A stretch of DNA of 14,491 nucleotides from Symbiodinium natans. Taxonomy: Eukaryota; Sar; Dinophyceae; Suessiales; Symbiodiniaceae. Below the pieces are notes generated by a model that ran no database searches, had not been told where the DNA came from, and saw only the letters and a program-made list of their open reading frames with translations. This document shows, in pieces, positions 1-6,966 of this stretch (position 1 is the first letter of the stretch; the number at the start of each line of letters is the position of its first letter). The DNA lies in the NCBI GenBank assembly GCA_905221605.1, contig CAJNDS010000058.1, positions 481,501-495,991 on the forward strand, written 5' to 3'. Position numbers and translations under genes: made by a program.

Positions 1-72
1 ACTCTCATTCTGGAAAAGAGGCAACGAAGAACATGTGCAGCTAAGGTACCTGAGACGGGAGGGTTTTCAACA
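1..72 (-). repeat. 3' long terminal repeat, partial (cut by window edge)
   Basis: These 72 bases match 5544-5615 base for base. The match ends at position 72, where the element's own internal sequence (tgcctccc on the plus strand) replaces the flanking DNA seen at the other LTR. About 87 bp of this LTR should lie to the left of the window. Perfect identity over the visible part supports recent transposition, though 72 bp is too short to date it. Confidence 0.92.
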
Positions 73-80
73 TGCCTCCC
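73..80 (-). other. Polypurine tract (candidate)
   Basis: The minus strand reads GGGAGGCA immediately before the TGTTG start of the 3' LTR, the position where plus-strand DNA synthesis is primed in LTR elements. It is short and interrupted by a C, so placement rests mainly on position. Confidence 0.6.
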
Positions 81-293
81 GAGCCCAAGTGGTCTACACG
101 CGGGCGAGCTTCAGCACACCCGGCTCAGTAGAAGCACTTTACAAATCATTACAAGTCAAATTTGTTACATTGTTGCCCGGCGAGAGTTGACATCACAGAT
201 GTTGGGCTCACACTTACTGCGGCCCAAGGGCTCTTCAAACGGCTTACTTGCTTTGTGAATTTCGAAAACACATGCGGGGCACTAGCAGTGGCT
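81..293 (-). other. Retrotransposon 3' untranslated region
   Basis: About 213 bases separate the pol stop (TGA, 294-296) from the polypurine tract. I see no envelope ORF, no second tract and no obvious hairpin. Confidence 0.7.
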
Positions 294-3200
294 TCAAGTC
301 ACAGCCAACGCAAGTGAGTGCTTGCCTGTCGAGAACCGACAGTTCATGGCCGACAACAACGCAGAAGCGCGAGCTTCATGCAAATGCTTTGTGAACATGT
401 CAGCCCTGTTCACATCTGTACATATTTTAAACACTTTTACATCTTTGTTGGCTACTCTGTCCTGCAACCAAAGATACTGGGTCTCCAGATGCTTCGCCCG
501 GCCCAGTCCCTTCTTTTCTGCCAACGCCTTCCCGGCAGAGCTGTCTGTGCACAATCGGATACCGACTTCAACGCCGATATCTGCGAAGAGACTTCTCAAA
601 CCCATGGCTTGACTGCATCCCTTCAGCATGCCGTAAAACTCGGATTCTCCAGTTGACAAGGCGATCACCGCTTGGTTCGAAGAGTAGCTTCTCAAAGGGC
701 TACTTCCGAAAAACACGGCACCACCACTAGTGGATTTCCGAGTCTTGCCACACCCTGCGAAATCAGCATCAACCTCTGCAACCAGGTCTCTTGGCATGTC
801 TTGCCATTCGAACCACAAGAGCATACGGCGATGCGAGATCAAGTAACGACCAAGCCTGCGCAATCTTCTCATTGATGCTTCTGTCGGGGATGACATTTCG
901 CGAGCGAGTTCCTTCACACAGTACTGGCAGTCAGGCCTTTCAGAACACATATAGGCTGCTCTCGTGACACAAGACCTGAACAGAGTGGTATCTGCAGGTG
1001 AGAGCCGCTTCTGCGTCAGCTCTGCTTGCTCTTCGGGTTGCAGCTTCACGCCTGGCGTGCTCAAGCCTTTGGCATTCTTCAGGCCCAAGCTGCTGATCAA
1101 GATCTCTGCGTGACGAGGATCCGCTTCTAGGGAGTAGCCAGAATTCTCACGAGACAGCAAGCGGCCAAGGATTCGAACACTTTGTCCTGGACTTGAAAGT
1201 GTCGCGCAAAACTTGCACTTCCACATTTCTCGAAAACGCTCATGCAGCCACTTGATGTCTAGAGCTCTCGCCACAGACACGAAGTCATCACCGTGAACTT
1301 CAAGTCGAATGTCTTTGTGCGGATGATAAAACAAGCAACTGGATGCGCGCCCCTGTAAAAACCCAAGTGAGAGAAGCACCTTGGTATACTGTTGCTCCCA
1401 GTTGTGGGCCGCATCTCTTGTGCCATACATACTCTTCTTCAAAACAGCGACATGTTCAGGCATTTCCATTTCGGGCGGCAGCTCTACGACAACATACCTG
1501 GTGGCGTCTGCGCACCAATGTGCACGGCTAATATCAACGAAATCCATGACATACTCCGGGTTAGTAGAGGCTACAGCAATGAGTGCTCGCAAGCTTTCTG
1601 TTGGCGGCGTCGACGCATAGAAACCAACCTCAGATGGCTTGTGTCCCTTAACTTCTTTCGCCACAGTCCTGGCGCGGTAACTGGGCGATTTGGAATCACC
1701 TTTGTTGACCAGCACCCACCTTGTAGGTATGACTTTGGTCCCACTTGGCAGTTCTGACCTCAGAACAGGCGTCCACAAGCCCATCTCGTCAGCTATGCGC
1801 AGCTCCTCCTTTTTCGCAATCTCTACCAAGCGAGAGTTGAGTCCTAAGCCACTGACGTCATCGAAGTACTCGTCCCAGCAATCTTTGCTATGACTCTGTT
1901 CACACAAACTGGGTTCATCGCAAATGGGCTCCTGAACCGCAGCATCCATTGAGAATACTTCGCTCCGATGACTCAGGATGGCCTCTTGCAGCATGCTCTC
2001 GAAAGAATCCGTCATCGCTGTCTGAGCTTCCGGACCCAAGCTCTCAGGTTCTGCAGTCCGTCTCTCATCCATGGCTTCAGGCGGCTGCTCGGCAGGCCGT
2101 TTGGATGATGGGGACCTTGCCTCCTGAGCAGAGTCCACTGCTGCACTTGACTCAGCTGCCACTGCCACATCACCAGGTTGTTGCTCCAATCTGGCTCGCT
2201 TCACGGCTTTCTGTTCCTCGTCATACTTCTCCACCTGTCGGGCCAGCCATTTGTCACGTCTTCCGTCTGCAGAAGTGACTTTGGAAACCAGTTCTTCATC
2301 TCCGCTGGCTTTCCATGCTGCTTCAAACCTGGCCCTACACTCCTCACTATGCTTGCCATAGAGGCCACGCCTTAACTTATCACACCCATCGCAAAGTGGA
2401 GTGAAACCGAACTTTAAGGCGTCAGACATACGGATGGCTGCCCTCCTGGGAGCACGGTGGGCATTAACCACGAACGGCACTGGCAGACCTTGTGGAGGCA
2501 TTTCAGGAACAACAACTTGCGGGGCTTCACCGCCTTCGGCGTTCAACCCCCACGGTGTAGCCCTCATGGACAAAAGCTTCTCTTTGTGGGGCCACAACTG
2601 AGTCTCGCGTGAAGCTCTTACGCTCCACACTTTGACTACTTTCATGGTCTCAAAACACAAAACAAATCGTTCGGTGGTCAGGTCGGAAGTGCCAAGGTAG
2701 CATCCCTCTGACCATCTTGGCGCGAGTTTGCCAGCTACAGCTTTCAGTTTAAACACTATTGCAGCACCAAATTCAAAAACTGGCTCTCGCCAGGGTCTGC
2801 CTCTCAAGTTCTGATAGGCAGTCCTTCCAGATGCCGTTCTGTGAAAATGATGCAACAACCACGACGCATGCCGAACTAACCAAGGAAAAATGGCATGGTT
2901 CGCCGGGAACTCGCACTGCAAACGTTCGTGCAACATACTCAGCAATGTGCGGGCTTGTTCCTGCACGCTTCTACAGGCACGCTCCACAAAACCGTTGGCC
3001 TCGCTCTCTTCAACGGGACTGTGCTCAAAGGTAACTTTGACTTCAACAGGAAGCAAGGCAACTGCTGCACGAGCTAATGCCACCAAGGAAGGCTCGCCAT
3101 CTGTCTTGAGTGTAAACTCGCGATAGCCTAGCACACGGAAAATGTCAGCAAGTGCTTGAACACTGTACTCATGCACACAGCCTTTTGAGGGAACTAAGCG

Positions 3201-3548
3201 CGCAAAGACAGCCAGGTCGGGCTTGGATTTGACAACCATCACAGGACTTTCGCTCGCGTTTCCCTCGCTGCTGCTCAAAAAGCAATAGTCAATGGCCACC
3301 AACGGCTTGGTGTACTCCGTATTTGAAGGCTCTTTGTGCGCCAAAGCTGGAGCTTTGCCCCGGATGCAATGGCGGCACCAAGGACGAAAAGGCAAATGAG
3401 TGAGACAATGCTCTCGGACTTCCGAGTCCGAGGGCAGAACTGGAGATTTGGGAGTTGTAGCAGCTTGCGCTTCAGCATGCTCCGAATCTCCGTGCTCGTC
3501 GTCTTGAGGACTTACAGTGTCGTGCCCCAAGACACCACCTGCCTCCGG
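294..3548 (-). CDS. pol: Integrase-reverse transcriptase-RNase H polyprotein (frameshift product)
   Basis: This frame has 1084 codons from the first re-read codon (CCG at 3548) and no upstream ATG. The frame opens after a TGA at 3561-3563, and its only start-like codon near the beginning is a TTG at 3530, so expression by frameshift from gag is the best explanation. Domains, numbered from 3548: a compact integrase zinc finger H47-x3-H51-x6-C58-x2-C61; the integrase core with D87, D150 and E189 (NGFVER); a second finger C386-x2-C389-x10-H400-x3-C404; and an acidic, low-complexity linker (about 440-540). The copia reverse transcriptase spans about 570-800, with D672 in FVDISRA, YGTRDAAHNWEQ at 708-719 and the catalytic GDD at 753-755. 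RNase H runs from about 920 to 1060 (DADFAG at 927, STSGG, ESEF at 968, TDSS with D1002, KHLE, RADMFTKHL with D1050). All expected catalytic residues are visible. The residue at D672 is followed by RAHWCADATRY rather than the common TAFLNG wording, so this RT is divergent. No internal stop is present. Confidence 0.94.
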   Translation of the reverse strand, partial: PEAGGVLGHDTVSPQDDEHGDSEHAEAQAATTPKSPVLPSDSEVREHCLTHLPFRPWCRHCIRGKAPALAHKEPSNTEYTKPLVAIDYCFLSSSEGNASESPVMVVKSKPDLAVFARLVPSKGCVHEYSVQALADIFRVLGYREFTLKTDGEPSLVALARAAVALLPVEVKVTFEHSPVEESEANGFVERACRSVQEQARTLLSMLHERLQCEFPANHAIFPWLVRHASWLLHHFHRTASGRTAYQNLRGRPWREPVFEFGAAIVFKLKAVAGKLAPRWSEGCYLGTSDLTTERFVLCFETMKVVKVWSVRASRETQLWPHKEKLLSMRATPWGLNAEGGEAPQVVVPEMPPQGLPVPFVVNAHRAPRRAAIRMSDALKFGFTPLCDGCDKLRRGLYGKHSEECRARFEAAWKASGDEELVSKVTSADGRRDKWLARQVEKYDEEQKAVKRARLEQQPGDVAVAAESSAAVDSAQEARSPSSKRPAEQPPEAMDERRTAEPESLGPEAQTAMTDSFESMLQEAILSHRSEVFSMDAAVQEPICDEPSLCEQSHSKDCWDEYFDDVSGLGLNSRLVEIAKKEELRIADEMGLWTPVLRSELPSGTKVIPTRWVLVNKGDSKSPSYRARTVAKEVKGHKPSEVGFYASTPPTESLRALIAVASTNPEYVMDFVDISRAHWCADATRYVVVELPPEMEMPEHVAVLKKSMYGTRDAAHNWEQQYTKVLLSLGFLQGRASSCLFYHPHKDIRLEVHGDDFVSVARALDIKWLHERFREMWKCKFCATLSSPGQSVRILGRLLSRENSGYSLEADPRHAEILISSLGLKNAKGLSTPGVKLQPEEQAELTQKRLSPADTTLFRSCVTRAAYMCSERPDCQYCVKELAREMSSPTEASMRRLRRLGRYLISHRRMLLWFEWQDMPRDLVAEVDADFAGCGKTRKSTSGGAVFFGSSPLRSYSSNQAVIALSTGESEFYGMLKGCSQAMGLRSLFADIGVEVGIRLCTDSSAGKALAEKKGLGRAKHLETQYLWLQDRVANKDVKVFKICTDVNRADMFTKHLHEARASALLSAMNCRFSTGKHSLALAVT
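3501..3533 (-). promoter_or_regulatory. Stem-loop downstream of the frameshift site
   Basis: GTCTTGGGG (3533-3525) can pair with CCTCAAGAC (3509-3501): nine base pairs with one G-U, and a 15-nt loop that contains the gag stop codon. It starts 14 nt after the heptamer, longer than the usual 5-9 nt spacer. An alternative shorter stem, GTGTC/GACAC (3535-3531 with 3521-3517), starts about 12 nt downstream. Either could act as the pausing element. Whether a pseudoknot forms cannot be judged by eye. Confidence 0.55.
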
Positions 3549-5374
3549 AAACCCTGCCCTTCAGCAGAAACGACACCGACAACACCTTGCACACCCTGGT
3601 GCTCTCCTACACTCACAGGCGCTACAGGGGCAGAGTCTCCAGATCCAGACCCTCCACCTTCACTAAAGGGGGCTAAAGGAACCACGCTTGCGACTCCGCC
3701 ACTGGAAGGTGACAGCCACACGCCAACTTTGTAAAGACCCTTCGTCTCTTCCATCCAGATCTTCCCACAACCCTTTGGTTGGATGTAGCTGTTCCCTTCC
3801 TCGAAGTGACAGATGCCACCTTTGCTACAAACATCCGACACAGCAAGCAGCGGTTTGTGTATATCGGCCACTGCGGAAGAAAACGAAACAGCTACCCCAG
3901 AGTCCGTGAATGCCCTTAGCTTCTTACAGCCTTGGTCCGAAACCGTGTGGCCAGTTGCAGTTTTAAACTGCCGACCAAGCTTGCTCGTCTCACTCACTTG
4001 GACAGGCTCTTTCGGCGCAATGCATGGCGGAATTGCAGTAGACCCGGCTCCGGAATCAACAGTGAGCTCCACGCGCGACCAACCTTGCTGAACAGTGTGC
4101 CAGGACTGGGAAGCAACAAACTGATGGTCACCATCCACGTGCGCGAGGTCTACTTCAAAACCGCCAGCTTCAACCGGCTCTTGCTGCTGAGGGGACTCAT
4201 CCAACGTGTTCAAGCTCTTGTCCTTGCCCTTCGCAGACTTAGATTTAGACTTAGACTTGCCTTTGCTTTTGGGTGCTTTGTCAGGGTACTTGTCCCAACA
4301 GTCAGCCTCCTTGTGGCCTTGTCGATGACAGAAGTTGCAGTTACCAGGAAACTTCTGAGACTTCCCTTTGCCACTAGGAGTCTTGCCATGTGGGTTCGGA
4401 GCACCTTTTCCTTTTCCTTTGGAAAAGGAAGCAAGCAAAGAGCTCAACTCCTCAACAGACTTGACACCAAGCTGTGCGAGACTACCGATGTCCATAGGCA
4501 CGGGCCCTGTGGAGGATGAAGAAAGCGACTGCGAGGACTGCGACGCTAGTTGGGTCTGAGCTTGCAGTTCAAGAAAGTGCACAACCTCCGCACGTGCCTT
4601 TTCATACGTGTCGAAACTTTTCAAGTTCAACTGCATGTGTGTCTTCAAGGGATCTACCAACATCTTCAACAGCATCACGCGCTTGAAGCCATCAGACAGT
4701 GTGTCTAACGTGCGTGTTTCGTGCTTGGTCATCATTTCTTCCCTACGCTCCAACTCGGCAAGAATCTCCGTAGGGTTAGTGCTGGAGAAAGGACCCAGGT
4801 TCACTATCTGCGTTAGCAAAGAAAGATCTGTCTCCTCTGACTGGGGATCAAACCGATGACACAAGCGACGAAACGCGTCCAAACCAGCACTCGGCCCTTT
4901 GAAACTCTTCTCTACAACAGCAAAAGCTTTACCTTCACAAACGGAGAGAAGAGTTGCATTCAAATGGGCAGATATCCGCTCAGCATCCGGATGTTTGCTG
5001 GTCAAACTCTGAAAACGTGCAGCATCTACAACTGAGGTTTCGTCGTCAAGAACATCCGTCAGCAACTTTTCGGCCGACTTGAATGCGGTTTGCACCCAGT
5101 TGACGTACTTGAGCTTCCAAACCCTGAAATCTTTTTCAGCTACTTTGTCCGTCAACTTTTCAGGCTGCCCAACACCGCGAACGTCTACAAGGCTACCCAG
5201 TCTTTGCTCACCAGAGGAACTCAACTTGCCTAGCGCTTGCGTGAAATGCTGATGCTGCGCAGTCAGTGCTTGCTGCATCACTTGTATCCTCTGCTCGTGG
5301 GACTCCTGCTGCTGTTGCAGCAGCTGCTGGGTTTGAGATTGCAACGCTTGGATGAGCTGTTGCATCTCCGACAT
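3512..5374 (-). CDS. gag-pro: Gag-protease polyprotein of copia retrotransposon
   Basis: The predicted 620-aa product builds the virus-like particle and matures it. Residues 1-50 are glutamine-rich (QQLLQQQQ) and probably coiled-coil. Roughly 60-275 form an alpha-helical copia-type Gag capsid region. A CCHC zinc knuckle, C-x2-C-x4-H-x4-C, lies at 346-359, flanked by Lys/Gly/Ser-rich basic stretches that would bind RNA. The retropepsin-like aspartic protease follows, with its catalytic DSGAGST motif at 440-446, a flap-like segment about 35 residues later, and a second hydrophobic motif near 510. The tail is Ser/Gly/Val-rich. I chose the ATG at 5374 (MSEMQQ). The frame is open up to an ATG at 5521, but that one lies inside the LTR and would be translated across the primer-binding site. 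The stop codon lies 37 bases downstream of a -1 frameshift heptamer, through which the next ORF is probably made. Placing protease in the gag frame of a two-frame element is unusual, because most copia elements use one long ORF. Confidence 0.93.
   Translation of the reverse strand: MSEMQQLIQALQSQTQQLLQQQQESHEQRIQVMQQALTAQHQHFTQALGKLSSSGEQRLGSLVDVRGVGQPEKLTDKVAEKDFRVWKLKYVNWVQTAFKSAEKLLTDVLDDETSVVDAARFQSLTSKHPDAERISAHLNATLLSVCEGKAFAVVEKSFKGPSAGLDAFRRLCHRFDPQSEETDLSLLTQIVNLGPFSSTNPTEILAELERREEMMTKHETRTLDTLSDGFKRVMLLKMLVDPLKTHMQLNLKSFDTYEKARAEVVHFLELQAQTQLASQSSQSLSSSSTGPVPMDIGSLAQLGVKSVEELSSLLASFSKGKGKGAPNPHGKTPSGKGKSQKFPGNCNFCHRQGHKEADCWDKYPDKAPKSKGKSKSKSKSAKGKDKSLNTLDESPQQQEPVEAGGFEVDLAHVDGDHQFVASQSWHTVQQGWSRVELTVDSGAGSTAIPPCIAPKEPVQVSETSKLGRQFKTATGHTVSDQGCKKLRAFTDSGVAVSFSSAVADIHKPLLAVSDVCSKGGICHFEEGNSYIQPKGCGKIWMEETKGLYKVGVWLSPSSGGVASVVPLAPFSEGGGSGSGDSAPVAPVSVGEHQGVQGVVGVVSAEGQGFRRQVVSWGTTL
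3548..3554 (-). promoter_or_regulatory. -1 ribosomal frameshift heptamer G GGU UUC
   Basis: On the minus strand, reading in the gag frame, the codons are CAG GGT TTC, so the bases G-GGT-TTC form an exact X XXY YYZ slippery heptamer. Slipping back one base re-pairs both tRNAs (GGT to GGG, TTC to TTT) and continues at CCG in the frame that encodes integrase. The interval where both frames are open is only 3512-3560, and the heptamer lies within it. Confidence 0.8.
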
Positions 5375-5445
5375 TCTGAAACTGGGTGTGACAAGGTTTC
5401 GGCTCACGTGCTTTTCAGGTTTCCCAAAGGAACTCAACCAGAGCT

Positions 5446-5456
5446 CCGCACTACCA
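5446..5456 (-). other. Primer-binding site, probable initiator tRNA-Met
   Basis: Directly after the CAACA end of the 5' LTR the minus strand reads TGGTAGTGCGG. TGG is the complement of a tRNA CCA tail. The implied tRNA 3' end is CCGCACU-A-CCA, with U72 and A73. A1:U72 is the hallmark of eukaryotic initiator tRNA-Met, the usual copia/Ty1 primer. The sequence differs from the plant (TGGTATCAGAG) and yeast (TGGTAGCGCC) versions, so the match to this host's tRNA is a prediction. Confidence 0.65.
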
Positions 5457-5615
5457 TGTTGCGGACTTTTTAGTCGCGATCTGAGCCCTGCAGGTTTGCA
5501 TGGATGCACATTACAAATCAAGATTTAATTAAGTCAACTCCAAACTCTCATTCTGGAAAAGAGGCAACGAAGAACATGTGCAGCTAAGGTACCTGAGACG
5601 GGAGGGTTTTCAACA
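5457..5615 (-). repeat. 5' long terminal repeat (159 bp)
   Basis: Read on the minus strand, the LTR starts TGTTG at 5615 and ends CAACA at 5457, a perfect 5-bp terminal inverted repeat with the TG...CA ends of copia LTRs. The outer end is fixed by identity with the left copy, which stops matching exactly at this base. The inner end is inferred from the CAACA inverted repeat and the tRNA-like primer site that begins at the next base. At 159 bp it is short for an LTR. An AT-rich palindromic stretch (atttaattaa, 5523-5532) near the middle is the only TATA-like candidate for the element's promoter. The signal is weak and the transcription start cannot be placed from sequence. Confidence 0.85.
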
Positions 5616-6118
5616 ACAACAGAGAACAAAAAGGAAAAGATAGGATGAAGGCAGATGGTGGGGACAGGAAGGGAGAACTCCTCTTTCGCTCGGCTCACAC
5701 GTTTTCTCTTCCCTTGCCTTCATCCTCTGCTCTTCTCCCTTTTCTCTTCATAAGAAGAAAGGACAAATGAAAGGAACCGAAAGCTCAGGGAAAGCAAGAC
5801 GCCCTCGCTCTCATCATCTGCCCCTTCCTCGACTTCATTGCTCTATTCCTTGTTCTTCTCTCCTGTCTCATTGGTGATCAGTGATAAACCAAGACGAGTT
5901 TGCCGTTCTTTCATTTTCTTTTTCTGGTGGAAAGCTAAGAAGCAGGAAGGAGAGGAAGGAAAGTGGAGAAATAGAAAGAGAAGCAAGAACGGAAAGAACA
6001 ATACGCAGAAATGACAGAGAGGAAGGGAGAACTGCAAGCCCAGCAGAAGAAGAAGAAGAAGATAGAGAGAGAGAGAGAAGAGATGAAGATAAGATAAGGG
6101 TGAAAAGGTGAAAAGAAT
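5616..6118. other. Intergenic purine/pyrimidine-switching DNA
   Basis: Flanks the retrotransposon. The plus strand swings between pyrimidine-rich blocks (about 5675-5750, 5800-5875) and purine-rich blocks (about 5751-5800, 5930-6118), with simple (GAA)n and (GA)n tracts near 6045-6080. The short reading frames here are low-complexity artefacts (Ser/Leu/Phe on one strand, Glu/Arg on the other). I see no gene. Confidence 0.6.
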
Positions 6119-6440
6119 GAAAACAAAAATCTAACAGCAAAGTAGCTAAACAAAACCTTCTGGCCTACCCCCTCAACTCTAAACCACCCTAAACCCTCGG
6201 TACATTGAGATATAACGGCACAGTTCCCGTAGCATGCTATATCAGAAACCATTTATTCCTACGAGACGTACAACCGCCTAAAACACGGTGACAAAAAATA
6301 AAACAGCGAGGCATCTGAAAAGACTTTCTGGCCTTCCCCTTCAACTCTAAACCACTAAACCCTCGCTATATAAAGGCTTAACAGCACAGTTCCCGTAGCA
6401 CGCTATGTCATTTCTTCTTACGAGACGCACAACATAAACC
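6119..6440. repeat. Two-copy ~160-170-bp direct tandem repeat
   Basis: Copy 1 (about 6119-6288) and copy 2 (about 6289-6440) share blocks in the same order: an A-rich lead with AACAGC, TTCTGGCCT, CAACTCTAAACCAC, CTAAACCCTCG, CACAGTTCCCGTAGCA, GCTAT and ACGAGACG-ACAAC. Identity is high in blocks with small indels, so this is an old duplication. Copy 2 contains TATATAAAGG at 6367-6376 and copy 1 does not, so I do not call it a promoter. The AAACCCT words are telomere-like but isolated. Confidence 0.8.
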
Positions 6441-6966
6441 AAGGTTTCGTATACTTTTTGTAGTCAGGATGTGATATCCTGTTGCTCTGGACGAGTATTA
6501 CGTAAGACTTTAAGCGCCTGTGGGTCTTGCGGATAATTGGAGAATAAGCATCATCCTTGACAAATGATAACCATGATGGGAGACCTGTGGGAAGCATTGA
6601 GAATGAAAAAGCAAGATACTTGCGAGCAATTACTTGCAGCCTGTTGGAAGGTCTCAGGAAATCGCGAAAGGACATTTGCTCACAGTATTCTCGTGTCCCT
6701 GGGGCTTAAAGTAAATGATTTTCCGCATTACCCTATGCGCTCGAATACTTCTGAGTCTCATGGTTCGTTCTCCGCTATCGGTATTTGATACGCCATACAT
6801 TTATCCTATATACACACTTGATGTGGGCACCTATTCTACGTACTTTCTCTTTGCGTTTTGCTGACTGAGAGATGTTTTCGGGTGTGAAAAGGCCTTACGC
6901 GCCAACATCTGCTTCTGGACAACAAAGTAGAGATAATATGTTTTGTGAAGGGGGGGCCAAGACAGT
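6441..6966. other. Intergenic stretch without recognisable feature
   Basis: Base composition is more balanced than in the neighbouring blocks. The longest frames (6564-6788 plus, 6418-6675 minus) overlap each other and show no family motif I recognise. A run of seven G at 6951-6957 precedes the palindrome array. I see no RNA gene. Confidence 0.5.

Larger units (their letters stand above)
1..5615 (-). mobile_element. Ty1/copia-type LTR retrotransposon, nearly complete
   Basis: The minus strand carries, in order, 5' LTR, primer-binding site, Gag-protease ORF, integrase-RT-RNase H ORF, purine-rich tract and the beginning of a 3' LTR. Integrase ahead of reverse transcriptase is the diagnostic order of Ty1/copia (Pseudoviridae-like) elements, as opposed to Ty3/gypsy. 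The 3' LTR is cut by the window edge after 72 bp. No envelope ORF is present. Both ORFs are open throughout, and the 72 comparable LTR bases are identical (1-72 versus 5544-5615), so the copy is probably a recent insertion. The five bases next to the 5' LTR, 5616-5620 (acaac), should recur just outside the left LTR as a target-site duplication, but that side is not visible. Family-level assignment is firm. The dinoflagellate-like lineage is inferred from the finger motifs in the second ORF. Confidence 0.96.

Noticed and set aside
3528-3530. TTG at 3530 as an independent start codon for the pol ORF
   Set aside because: It is not an ATG, the frame is already open to 3560, and a well-formed -1 slippery heptamer explains expression better.
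318-4559. Many 60-195-codon plus-strand frames across the retrotransposon
   Set aside because: They are antisense shadows of the Gag-PR and Pol ORFs, with no recognisable product.
5375-5521. Upstream ATG at 5521 extending the Gag frame by 49 codons
   Set aside because: It lies inside the 5' LTR and would translate the end of the LTR and the primer-binding site. The downstream ATG at 5374 fits element structure better.
6367-6376. TATATAAAGG as a promoter
   Set aside because: It is absent from the matching position of the sister repeat copy and has no gene downstream.
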